Source of the DNA: Chrysemys picta bellii
Taxonomy: Eukaryota; Chordata; Testudines; Emydidae
Length of the DNA: 64,000 nucleotides
Assembly (NCBI RefSeq): GCF_011386835.1
Contig: NC_088792.1
Coordinates: forward strand, 61,942,081 to 62,006,080
Direction: 5' to 3'
Positions 31,313-42,195 of the stretch are shown here, in pieces. Within the stretch, counting starts at the first letter, position 1; every line of letters begins with the position of its first letter. Position numbers and translations under genes: made by a program. The notes beneath the pieces are model-generated. The model was not told where the DNA came from and did no database searches. It worked only from the letters and a program-made list of their open reading frames with translations.

Positions 31313-31921
31313 TGTGATGGGGCGCCTGCCCCACACTGGCCTCTATGAGGTTACTAGAGCCCAGGGTGGCTGCCTCCTGCGCAGCCTATCAGAAAAGGGC
31401 TGAAGGGAGCAGCCAATCATGGCCAAGAAGGCCCATATAAAAAGGGAGCTGCAGGGCAGAGGAGGGCAGTTCTCTGCTGGGAGCCCAGGGAGGAAAGACT
31501 GTGTTTCTAGAGAGCTGAGAGAACTGCCAGCACCCTGTAAAGAGCAGTGCTGCGAGCAGGGACTGGGGGAGCAAGAGACAGCTCCTGGCTGGCTTACCGG
31601 GGTTTACAGGCTGAGGCCCTGAAGCAAGGGCAAAGAGGATGCTGGGGCCACGAGCAAGTGGCCAGACAATTCGCTGCAGTTGCCACTAAGGGAAGTGGCT
31701 GAACAGAGGACTGCAGGTCCCCCAGAAGGGGGAAACCCAGTGTGTGGCAAGGCTGGAGGGCTGTGTCACTGAAGAGTTTGCTGTGGTCCTTGGAGAGATG
31801 TGGGTGCTAGAGCAGGAGTGACGGTGGCGAGGCACCACCCAAAGAGGGCGCACTACCATACAGAGCTAATTCCAAAGACCTCCAGCAGGAGGTGCCAGAG
31901 TGGTGAACAAACTCCATTACA
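31313..31921 (+). repeat. 3' LTR of outer element
   Basis: Starts TGTGATGGGGCGCC and ends CTCCATTACA, followed by CCCAC, which repeats the pentamer before the 5' LTR. TATA-like CATATAAAAAGGG at about 31434-31446. This copy is uninterrupted and serves as the empty site for Harbinger copy 2. Confidence 0.85.
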
Positions 31922-31926
31922 CCCAC

Positions 31927-33475
31927 CAGGGCAGCTACAACCCCAGCAGGGATAAAATGGACCAGGAACCTGGATGCAGAGCAGAGAGCGGCTCCATAAG
32001 CGAGGAGGATCCTCCCTGACCACTCTACTCAGGGGGTAAGTCCCAGAGGCCCCAACAGAACAAAGAGGGGAAACTTGGAGGGCCACAATTCCCCCCCCCA
32101 CCCAATGTCTAAAAGTGGGTCCTCAGAGCCCTGGGGAAAGAAGCAGGGCTTCTAATCAGCTCCCACTCCCTCCCAAGCTGACCAGCAGGACTCAGACAAC
32201 TCCCAGGAGGAATGGGTCCCAGCGGGAGAGGATTCTGAGACAGACTTCTCAAGAGTGCTGCAGAACCGATGGAAGGCAAGCAGCAAAAGCCCTCACCAAA
32301 GCTGCAGCAGAGAGTCTAAGCTCCCAAAGCACCCAAAAAGGTTCCAAAAAGGGAAAGAAAAGGCACACAAAAAATCCAGGAGACAGAGTCCTCTGACTCT
32401 CCTCCTCCACTGAGGAAGGTGAGCTGTCTGGTTCGGAATCCAAACAGCAAGGGTGGGAATGCAGAATATTTTTCCACCTTTGAAATTTCAAGCTGTGCGC
32501 AACACTGTTTCCACGATTCACATCCAGCATGAGCGGGCTACTGAGATTAAGCCTCAGAGTAAATTCCTCCCCTCAAATTCCTCCCCTGAGGCTGTGAGAC
32601 CCCTTCACTCCTCCTTTGATTAGAGATGAATGGAACAAGAAGGATCAGGGCACGCACATTAACAAGAGTGACTTCAGGTTCTCTAAACATTCAGAAACCA
32701 AAGGGGGTCTATTGCTGAGATGCCGAAGGTTGGTGCCACTGTAGCATCCCTCGCCAGGGATATGGTTATTCTCTCAGAAGGGAGTTCTACCCTAAGGATC
32801 CCAAGGATAGAAAGATGGAGGCCACCCTCTGAGTGTCCCTGGCAGCTACCTGCTTTGCAAGAGCAGTTCCTTTCCTGGCTGGAAGGGCTCCAAGCCTAAA
32901 GGACAGGCTCCACTTTAACAAAAGTGTCCTTAGCAACAGCATTTGTACCTAATGCTTCAATGGATGCAATAAGTTTCTCTACCCAAGCCATGTAGCCAGC
33001 TGCCAGCTATGGCTCTGACCCTAGAAGATGGACTCTAACTCTAAACAGATGCTATGCTTGGCTAAGTTTACAGGCTTCCTCCTTTTTGGAGAAAAGCTGG
33101 AGAAGCTGCTGGCTGACAATGTGGCAAAACCAAACAGTCTCTTCCTGCCCCACTAAGTGCCCACTGGAGAGCGTGTAGACCAGCCTTCAGACAGAGATGC
33201 TTCTTTCACACCTCATCCTCACAGAGGTACCAGCAAAGGTATGACAGATTCCCCAAAGGAAAACAGTGGAATAGAGGTCCAGGGGATAGTCTGGAGGGAC
33301 CTCAGCCCTTTCCCCTCTCCCAAAATTTACTTGGAGAAAGATCTTGAAGACATCTGCCCAAAACTGAAACTAGGGGGCAGGATTCCCCATTTCCTGGAGG
33401 AATGGTTTTCATCAACCATAGACAAATGGGTCAGAGAGATAGTGAGCCAGGGATACTCCCTCAAAAGATAATGGA
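31927..33475 (+). pseudogene. DIRS-like retrotransposon remnant
   Basis: Decayed coding blocks in several frames. From about 32750 there are pieces reading EFYPKDPKDRKMEATL, ATCFARA and FLLFGEKLEKLLADN. At about 33385-33468 a block GGRIPHFLEEWFSSTIDKWV and REIVSQGYSL resembles the start of the DIRS reverse transcriptase. The tyrosine recombinase part is not present. The first approximately 150 bp are unassigned. The 3' side is cut off by CR1 sequence. Confidence 0.6.
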
Positions 33476-34960
33476 GCAAATAATAAAGCAATCAATTTGC
33501 AAACGTCTAGATGACAATAAGGTGATAAGCAACAGTCAGCATGGATTTGTCAAGAACAAATGGTGTCAAATCAACCTGATAGTTTTCTTTGACAGGGTAA
33601 CAAGCCTTGTGGGTGGGGGGGGAATTGTAGACGTGGTATGTCTTGGCTTTAGTAAAGCTTTTGATACTGTCTCACATGAACTTCTCATAAACAAACTAGA
33701 GAAATACAACTTAGATGGAGCTACTACAAGGTGGGTGCATAACTGGTAGGAAAACCGTTCCCAGAGAGTAGTTATCAGTGGTTCATAGTCATGCTGGATG
33801 GGCATAAGAAGTGGGGTCCTGCAGGGATCAGTTCTGGGTCCGGTTCTTTTCAATTTCTTCATCAATGATTTAGATAATGGCATAGAGAGTACGCTTATAA
33901 AGTTTGCGGACAATACCAAGCAGGGAGGGGTTGCAAGTTTTTTGGAGGATAGGATTCAAAATGATCTGGACAACCTGGAGAAATGGTCTGAAATAAATAG
34001 GATGAAATTTAATAAGGACAAATGCAAAGTACTCCATTTAGGAAGGAACAATCAGTTGCACACATGCAAAATGGGAAATAACTTCCTAGGAAGGAGTACT
34101 GCAGAAAGGGATCTGGGGGTCAGAGTGGACCATAAGCTAAATATGAGTCAGTGTAAAACTGTTGCCAAAAAAGCAAATATCATTCTGGGATGTATTAGCA
34201 GGAGTGTTGTAAGCAAGACACGAGAAGTAATTCTTCTGCTCTACTCCATGCTGATTAGACCTCAACTGGAGTATTGTGTCCAGTTCTGGGTGCCACATTT
34301 CAGGAAGGATGTGGACAAATTGGAGAAAGTCCAGAGAAGAGCAACAAAAATGATTAAAGGTCTAGAAAACATGACCTATAAAGGAAGATTGAAAAAATTG
34401 GGTTTGTTTTGTCTGGAAAAGAGAAGACTGAGAGGGGACATAACAGTTTTCAAGTACATAAAAGGTTGTTACAAGGAGGAGGGAGAAAAATTGTTCTTCT
34501 TAACCTCTGAGGATAGGACAAGAAGCAATGGGCTTAAATTGCAGCAAGGGTGGTTTAGGTTGGACATTAGGAAAAAATTCCTAACTGTCATGGTGGTTAA
34601 GCACTGGAATAAACTGCCTAGGGATGTGGTGGAATCTCCATCATTGGGGCTTTTTAAAAGCAGGTTAGACAAATACCTGTCAGGGATGGTCTAGATCAGG
34701 GGCCGGCTCACCCGCGCCTCTTTCCGCCACCTCCATTGGCCCGGGACGGCGAACCGCGGCCAGTGGGGGCCGCGATCGGCTGAACCTGCCGCATCAGCAG
34801 GTAAATAAACTGGCCTGGCGCACCAGGGTGCTTACCCTGGCGAGCCGTGTGCCAAACGTTGCCAACCCCTGGTCTAGATAATACTTAGTTCTGACTTGAT
34901 TGCTGGGGACTGGACTAGATGACCTCTCGAGGTCCCTTTCAGTTCTATGATAGTAAAAAT
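33476..34960 (+). pseudogene. CR1 LINE, 5'-truncated, reverse transcriptase 3' half
   Basis: Encodes CR1-type RT: QHGFVKNKWCQINLIVFFD, then FSKAFDTVSHELLINKLEKY, then GVLQGSVLGPVLFNFFINDL and FADNTK (normally FADDTK, so a catalytic Asp is lost, about 33903-33920). A long, mostly open frame runs 33798-34694 with the C-terminal domain ending KSRLDKYLSGM. An in-frame TAG near 33750 separates the two parts. A hAT MITE is inserted at 34697. The 3' tail with CTAGATGACCTCTCGAGGTC ends near 34960. Confidence 0.85.
34697..34871. mobile_element. hAT-type MITE with 8-bp duplication
   Basis: Termini CAGGGG and CCCCTG. GTCTAGAT is present on both sides (34689-34696 and 34872-34879), the 8-bp duplication of hAT elements. 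GC-rich 175-bp interior without coding capacity, inserted in the 3' tail of the CR1. Confidence 0.88.
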
Positions 34961-34969
34961 CTTAAATAA

Positions 34970-37308
34970 ATCAAACTACCATAGAATCTCTATGGATAGA
35001 AATTTCATGCTTGAATAATAAGAGTATAGCAGTCGAAATATACTATCGAGCACCTGACTGTGATGGTGATTGTGAAATGCTTAGGGAGATTAGAGAGGCT
35101 ACAGAAACAGAAAACTCAATAACAATAATGGGGGATTTCAACTATCCCCATATTGACTGGGTACATGTCACCTCAGGATGGGATGCAGAAATAAAATGTC
35201 TAGACACCATTAATGACAGCTTCTTGGAGCAGCTAGTCCTGGAACTCACAAGAGGAGAGGCAATTCTTGGTTTAATCCTAAATAGAGTACAGAATCTGGT
35301 CCAAAAGGTGATATAGCAGAATTGCTCAATTAATAGCAACAATAATATCATTAAATTTAACATCCTCGTAGAGGGAGAAATACCAAAAAAACCCACCACA
35401 GTAGCATTTAAGTTAAAAAGGGGGTGTAGCGTGGTGGTTACCCGCTCCAGCCCTGACAGGGTTAAAATCAGCCCTGGGAGAGGGCTGTGGCTGGGGCAAG
35501 AAGCCTGGGCTGATTGGGGAAAGTAGGCTCAGCTGCAGCCATGCCCCAATCAGGCCCAGCTGGCCTCTATAAGAGGCTGTGAGCCAGGGCCCAGTCAGTC
35601 TTCCTCTGCCTGTAGAGGGAGAAGGGCCTGGCTGCAAGATGCCAAGCAAGGAACCTAGATTGGAGCAGGGCTGGGGAAGGGCCAGAGAAGCTGGGAGCTC
35701 TGGCCTGGAAAGCCCCAGGCTGCAGGCCTGACGACAGGCCAAATAGGTGCAGGGGGCAATCTATGGGTAGGCAGAGGCAGCAGGTCCGAACCCCTTTGCC
35801 TATGATGAGTGGCTTACATTGCAGTCCGCCCCAGTGAGCAAGGGGCTAGACAGGGACTGGCAGTAGCCTAACACTGAGGCGAAGTGGGGATAGTGGGTGG
35901 GGGTTCCTCTGGGAGGGGGAGAACCTGAGGCTGTGAGGGGTTACTGTCAGGGGACAACACCCCAGAAAACGGGCACCGGAGTCCATGGAGGGACACGGGG
36001 GGCCAAGTGGCAGCGGGACACCAGCCTGCAGAGGGTGCTCCGGAGGCTGGCGAGCTAATTCCTGAGATGACCAGCAGGAGGCGCCGCAGGGGTGAGTCCT
36101 GCAACACTAAAAGGGGACTATACAAATACGAGGAGGCAAGTTAAATGGAAATTAAACGGAACAATCACAAGAATGCAATGCCTGCAAGCTTCATGAAAAC
36201 TTTAAAACATCATAATAGAGGCTCAAACTACATGTATACACCCAAATAATAATAAAGAAACAGTAAGAGGACCAAAGATATGCCACCATGGCTAACCAAC
36301 AGAGCAAAAGAGACAGTTAGAGACAAAAAGACATCTTTTAAAAAATGGAAGTCAACTCCTACTGAGGAAAATAGAACGGAGCATAAAATCTGGCAAGTCA
36401 AGTATGAAAGTGTAACTAGGAGGCCAAAAAATAATTTGAAGCACAATTAGCAAAAGACACAAAAACTAACAGCAATTTTTTTAAGTACTCCAGAAGGAGG
36501 AAGCCTACCAGACAATCAGTGGAGCCACAGGATGATTGAGGAGCTAAAGGAGCACTTACGGAAGACCAGGTCATTGCAAAGAAACTAAATGAATTCTTTG
36601 CACCGATCTTCTGTGCAGAGGATGTGCAGGAAATTCCCACACATGAGCTGTTCTTTTTTGGTGACAGATCTGAGGAACTGTCCCACATTGATGTATCAGT
36701 AGAGGAAGTTTTGGAAGAAATTGATAAAATAATAAGTCACCAGGGCCAGATGGTATTCACCTAAAAGTCCTGAAGGAACTCAGACATGATGTTGCAGACC
36801 TACTAACTGTGGTATGTAACCTATCACTTAAATCAGTCTCTGTACTAGGTGACTGGCAGACAGCTAATGTAACACTGATTTTTTTTTAAAAAGGTTCCAG
36901 AGATGATCCTGGCAATTACAGGCTAGTAAGCTTAACTTCAGTACCATGCAAATTAGTTGAAATTATAGTAAAGAACAGAAGTATCAGACACCTAGATGAA
37001 CCTGATTTGTTGGGGAAGAGTCAACACAGCACTTTAAGGGGAAATCATATCTCACCGATCTATTAGAATTCTTTGAGGGGGTCAACAAACATGTGGATAA
37101 GGTTGATCCAGTGCATATAGTGTATTTGGACTTTCAGCAAAGGGTTTTAAGCAAAATAGGCAATGGTGGGATAAGAAAGACGGTCCTCTCATGGATCAGT
37201 TCAAAGATAGGAAGTAAAGTTTAGGAAAAAATGGTCAGTTTTCACAATGGAGAAAGGTGAATAGCAGGGTACCCCAAAGATCTATACTGGTACCAGTGCA
37301 GTTCAACA
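34970..37308 (+). pseudogene. Second CR1 LINE: endonuclease and RT 5' part, interrupted
   Basis: Around 35011-35316 the APE-type endonuclease is seen: IYYRAPDCDGDCEMLREIRE and TIMGDFNYPHIDW. After an insertion (35425-36106) the CR1 continues with linker and RT N-terminal pieces (LNEFFAPIFCAEDVQEIPTH, VLEEIDKI), broken by many stops. It stops at GTGCAGTTCAACA (37308) and continues at 46305 with TTCATAAATGATCTGG, after a 9-kb nested insertion. Confidence 0.8.
35425..36106 (+). repeat. Solo LTR-like insertion in the second CR1
   Basis: Starts TGTAGCGTGGTGG and ends GTCCTGCAACA. The CR1 sequence is continuous across it, with AAAAGGGG on both sides (imperfect 8-bp repeat). Near the 3' end GAGCTAATTCC and CCAGCAGGAGGCGCC parallel the outer element LTR at 31313-31921, suggesting related LTR families. 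The longer-than-usual flanking repeat leaves the class open. Confidence 0.6.
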
Positions 37309-38038
37309 TACACCTCTACCCCACTATAACGCTGTCCTTGGGAGCCAAAAAAATCTTACTACATTATAGGTGAAACCACTGTGACAAAGTTCCTCCTCTA
37401 TCTTGGTGGGTCCTGCGCTTATTGGCAGATTTTCTTGCCTCAGAGATTCACCATGTGGGTTGGGAAACAGCCCAGAGACCTTCCCCTCTGGAAGAAACCA
37501 CAGTCCAGGTCAATTGGGAGGTTTGGGGGGAACCCAGGCCCGCCCTCTACTCCGGGTTTCAGCCCAGGGCCCTGTGGACTGCAGCTGTCTATAGTGCCTC
37601 CTGTAACAGCTGCATGACAGCTACAATTCCCTAAGCTACTTCCTCATGGCCTCCTCCAAACACCTTCCTTATTCTCACCACAGGACCTTCCTCCTGGTGT
37701 CTGATAATGCTTGTGCTCCTCAGTCATCCAGCAGCACACCCTCTCACTCTAAGCTCCTTGCGCCTCTTGCTCCCAGCTCCTCACACTCATATCACAACCT
37801 GAAGTGAGCTCCTTTTTAAAGCCCAGGTGCCCTGATTAGCCTGCCTTAATTGATTCTATCAGTTTCTTCTTAATTGGCTCCAGGTGTCCTAATTAGCCTG
37901 CCTGCCTTAACTGGTTCTAGCAGGTTCCTGATTACTCTAGTGCAGCCCCTTCTCTGGTCACTCAGGGAACAGAAAACTACTCATCCAGTGACCAGTGTGT
38001 TTGCCTTCAAACAGACTCCTGTACCTCACTGGCCTGGA

Positions 38039-39334
38039 GGGAGGAAGGTAGAGAGCTGCTCCTCCTGCTTCTAGGCCCTGGGTTTTCCCTACAACTGCTG
38101 TCTGCTGCTGCTCCAGCTACTCCCCTGCATCTCTGCTACCTGCTGGCTGGCTGGCTGCTAGACCCCTCCACCTTGGTTGTTGCTGCTCAGTCACAGCCCC
38201 TTGCGGGGGGGGGGGCGGGGCTGCTGGCCCACTCCCCGGAGGAGAGGAGGGAGGGAGCCAGCCATTGCTCCTGCTGCTGAGGACACCACCACCATCGACC
38301 ACCACCTGAGAGGAATCCTTCCTGCTGGCCACCAAACTGCCGCCTAAAGCTGCTGTGTTTGCTGCTGGGAGCTGCTGGAGCCCCGAGGAGGAGGAGAAGG
38401 AGAAGAGGACCATCCGCCAGTAGAGGAGCGCGTAAGAACATACCACCGTGGAAGGGGTTCTCACGGACTGAGTAACTTTTGAACTGTGATCTTGTGGTGG
38501 GGGTCTAGACTGTGTTTGTGGGACACGGGGTGTGGCGTGGAGCCTGCCCCCTGGTCCGTCTGTGTCCCCACGACTCCCACCACCACCATCGTCGTTGCCC
38601 CCTCCACCATCCCCACTGGCTACTTACCATCTTCCTCAAGCTCCTGCCTCTGGGATTTCAGCTGCTCACCTAGGCTTGCTACGCCCTGTTGCCACCATTG
38701 GGCCTGATACAGCAGCCAGCTTCCAAGGACTTTCTTTTTGTTGCAAGCGCACGTGGGTGCACGTACCCCCCCCTTTTGACTGACCCCCTCCCCCCTGCAA
38801 CAAGCCCCCAGCTTTGCCCCTGCTGCCTACCCATTTGCCCCTTGCTGCCTTTTGCCCCTCCCCCTTGCCCCAGCCCCTCGCTAGCTCCAGTTTGTTTGCC
38901 TGCCCCGCCCTTTCCCTCTGCAGCCTTTGTTTGACCCGCCCCAGCCTCCGAAGCTAGCCCCGTGGTTCCTCTGCCCCATTTCCCGCCTGGTTACTCCCTT
39001 CCCCCTGCGGTCCCCTTGCCCTGATTAGCCCCTCCCCTCGTGCGCCCATGTCCCCTCCTATGCGCTTGTGCCACTCCCCATTTTAGTTTAATTCTATCTC
39101 ACTGCACCACCCCCCCCCAATGCTGTTATTTCCTCCCTTCCTTGGTGCAACAAGAGGAGCCGGAAACCTTCCCTGAGTCAGTGACTGACCCCTAGCCCTT
39201 GATAGCCCCCCCCATCCACCTCCCCCCTTTTTGGCGCCCTCCTCCCCTGCCTACAGCCTAGCGGGGAGGAGTGGTCGACCTGCTTCCCCTTTCCCTACCC
39301 CCCCTCCAGTGTTTGCTCTCCCCCCATCCTCATT
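38039..39334 (+). other. 5' untranslated part of the Tx1-like LINE
   Basis: Strongly C-rich sequence with CCCC runs and low-complexity Pro/Leu/Ser-type frames in all readings. No convincing ORF, so it probably includes the internal promoter region. The exact 5' boundary is uncertain by tens of bases. Confidence 0.55.
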
Positions 39335-42045
39335 ATGGCAGGGGATGAGGAGAGTGAGACCCCTCGGGCAGACTTTGCTGCCCCTCCTCCACCCGCCCCA
39401 CCATCATCCCCCCCTAGCCTCTACCTCAACCGCCGCTGCCGAGCCACCTACTACCATCCCTGCTGGAGCGCCGGCAGCGGTGGGTAACGAGGTGACCTCC
39501 GCTGCTGCCACGTCCCTCGCCCCCTCTGACTCTGGGGGAGTCCCCCTAGCCGGCAGGAAGGGCCAGGGCACGAAGAAGGGTAAAGGCCCGGCTAAAAAAG
39601 CCAGGCCCTCCATGGCAGGGGGTGCCCCCACTGCCACGGCCCCGCAACAAGCCGCGGCATCCCTCCCTGCTGTTCCCTCCACCAGCTCTATGGGTGTCCC
39701 ACCCCCAGCTCCCAGGGCATACGCCCAGGTGGCGGTGGCCCCCCCGCCTGCCGCTACGTCATCTCCCCCATCCACCGCCTCTGCTACCATCTATAGTGGC
39801 CGGGGCCCCTTCCCCACCTTGACCAGGAAGCATGGTGTCCGTTGCCTCCTGGTACCCACCTCGCCCCACGTGGAGACCTACGTGCGGGCGTTGGCGAGGG
39901 TGGTGGGGCCCACAGCCATTGTGGCGGCCTCCAAGATGTACGGAAAGGTCATCTTCTTCCTAGCATTGGAGGCCGCTGCCTAGGAGGCAGTGGAGAAGGG
40001 CCTGGCGGTGGGGGGGGTGTATGTCCCCCTGGAGCCGCTAGAAGACCTGGGCGCCCGACTGGTCCTGACTTCTGTCCCTCCCTTCCTTCCAAATGCCACC
40101 CTGTTACCCGCCCTCTCTACCCTGGGGAGGCCGATCTCTGTGGTCAGCCCTCTCCCATTGGGCTGCAAAGACCCTGCCCTCCGTCACGTCCTCTCGTTCC
40201 GCCGGCAGGTACAGTTACAACTGCCGCCGGCGGCACGTGACGGTGAGGCGCTCGAGGGGTCCTTCTTGGTCCCCTACCAGGGGGCCCGCTACCGGGTACA
40301 TTATTCAATGGGGGAGGCCCGGTGCTACCTCTGCCGGGCGATGGGACACGTCCGGAGGGACTGCCCTTTGGCCCGGCACGGAGGGACATCCGGGACCCCC
40401 GAGCCCCGGCAGGGCGCCGGCCCCGTCATCGCTGGCGCCCCTAGCTGCCCGGCGCCCGAAGCCGCCCCTCCTCCTTTCCGGCCCACCAACGCTCCCGCTC
40501 GGGCCCAAGGGGTATCTCCCCCAGTGCGCCTAGACGAGCAAATGGGCCCTGCCTCTGCCGCCTGCGATCTGGCGGGGCCTGTGGAGGAGGGTGAGGTAGG
40601 GATATCGCCGGGCATAGAAGAGGGCATGCCCCAGAGAGAATCCTCCCTCCTACATGCCCCACCATTGCCTCCCCGAGTCCCTAAGCCTTCGCTCTTGCTC
40701 CCTGACCCAACTCCTGTTAGCCAGCCCCCGGATGATGCCATGGAGGGCTGGTCCTTAGTACAGGGGAAGCGGGGAAGCGGAAGGCTCGAGCTCCGCTCCT
40801 TCCATCTGATGCGGTAGCCCCCCGGAAGACCAGAAAGGGGGGAACCGATGCTGAGCCTTCCGCTTTGCCCCCAGGTGGGTTTTGTCCACCATTGCCGGCT
40901 AGGGAAGACGTGGCAGCATCGGAGGAAATCACTACCCCTCCTCCGGTGTCCCTTCCTATGGAAGCCCCTGATGGAGCCCCTCTCGCCCCCTTACAATCTG
41001 AAGCCCCTGCACGCACCAAGGCGAGCGTCACTTCGGGTGCAGGCGGGGAGAGCCCTGGGGTGATGGACGGCGATCTTCCCTCCATTTATGAGGAGATTGA
41101 GGCCCTGGGTCTGACCCCGGTTACCCAGGGGGAGGACGACCCTCTGCCAGCGGGCCTCGATCTGAGTGACCTCGCCTCGGCCCCCTTTCCCCATCTTCCG
41201 TCCCCTTACCCACTGCTTCCGCTCCCGCCTCCGAGGAGCCCCTGGACTCCTCCACCAACCCGGCTGCAGATTGTACCCCGCTAGCGGCTGCCGAGCCTCT
41301 TGAGGCGACGGCCAGTGCCACGCAACCGGGACCCGAGTCGCCAGGGGACTCCCTCATGGCTGAGGGACAGCCGACCTCCTTTCTGGGTGGGGGCCCCATC
41401 GTTGATTCTCCACCTACGGATGCCGTGGCCTTACCATCTGCCTTGGAGCACGAGTCCGGCATCGCCGAGGGCCCACCTCCCTCTCTGCAAATCCCTGAGC
41501 CCCTTTGTGGGGTGCCACCCTCCCCACCCAGTGGCCTGGCTCCTGGGACCCCTGATCCTAATATTACCCCTTCCCCTGTCCCTATTCCTGATTCCAGTCC
41601 TACCCCTGACACCGACCCCGTCCCTGTCCCCTCCACTTCCCGTGATGCTTTTGCCACCCCTGGGGCTGTCTCCTTCTATATCCCAGAGGATGACCCCCGA
41701 GGAGCGGCCTTTGTTTTTCCCTGTCCCGACCCACCAGGGGCTGCTATTTTCCCTCCACCGCCCCCCATTGAGCCAGGATCTGAGGCAGGCCACGTGGTGT
41801 CGGCCCATCGGACGCCACGTCGAGGGTCTGCCCCCTGCTTGCCCGTCTCGGTGGGCCATGGGGCTGTGACAGGGGCCCCACTGGGGGAAAGCCATAGATC
41901 AGTGACCCCACCCACCCCCCATACACTGAGAGAGGAGCTACGGGATTTCCTTGAGGACGTCCGTGGCTCCCGCCAGAAGGTACAGCTTGCACTCAGCGAT
42001 GGGGGGATTTCCATCAGATCCTCCGGGCCGCGAGGGGGAGGGTAA
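39335..42045 (+). pseudogene. Tx1-like LINE ORF1 (nucleic-acid-binding protein), broken
   Basis: The ATG at 39335 (MAGDEESETPRADFAAPPP) runs into a frameshift near 39415. Then come a Pro/Ala-rich and Lys-rich region (KKGKGPAKKARPS), a folded region with GVRCLLVPTSPHVETYVRAL, and an in-frame TAG at 39981-39983. The frame resumes with GGVYVPLEPLEDLGARLVL and the CCHC knuckle CYLCRAMGHVRRDC at 40323-40364. Two more frame changes (about 40820 and 41290-41350) lead to a long Pro-rich acidic tail ending near 42045. ORF1 proteins of this group bind element RNA. Confidence 0.75.
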
Positions 42046-42195
42046 GAGGACCGGGAGGCAGGCCGCCGCGGCCTACCAACGGGTCCACCTCTTCCGTGAC
42101 TCCTTAATCGCTTATGGGGTAGGTCACGGATTGTTGCGCGGCCCGACGGAGGCCGTGGGTGTCTCTGCTAGCGAGGATCCCCCCCAGCCCTCCTC

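Larger units (their letters stand above)
14406..31921 (+). mobile_element. Composite LTR retroelement (outer element) with CCCAC target duplication
   Basis: Two direct long terminal repeats bound this interval. They are 14406-14586 continued at 19589-19991, and 31313-31921. Each begins TGTG and ends TTACA. CCCAC lies immediately outside both ends (14401-14405 and 31922-31926), so both LTRs belong to a single integration. The internal part from 19992 holds a gag-like remnant with two zinc knuckles, and is then taken over by a second LTR element (21221-31303). Harbinger elements lie inside the 5' LTR and inside the inner element. No pol of the outer element is visible. Class (Gypsy or ERV) is uncertain. 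Confidence 0.85.

Noticed and set aside
41121..41657. 178-codon minus-strand ORF, Gly/Ser-rich
   Set aside because: Shadow of the Pro-rich ORF1 tail on the other strand; low complexity and no motif.
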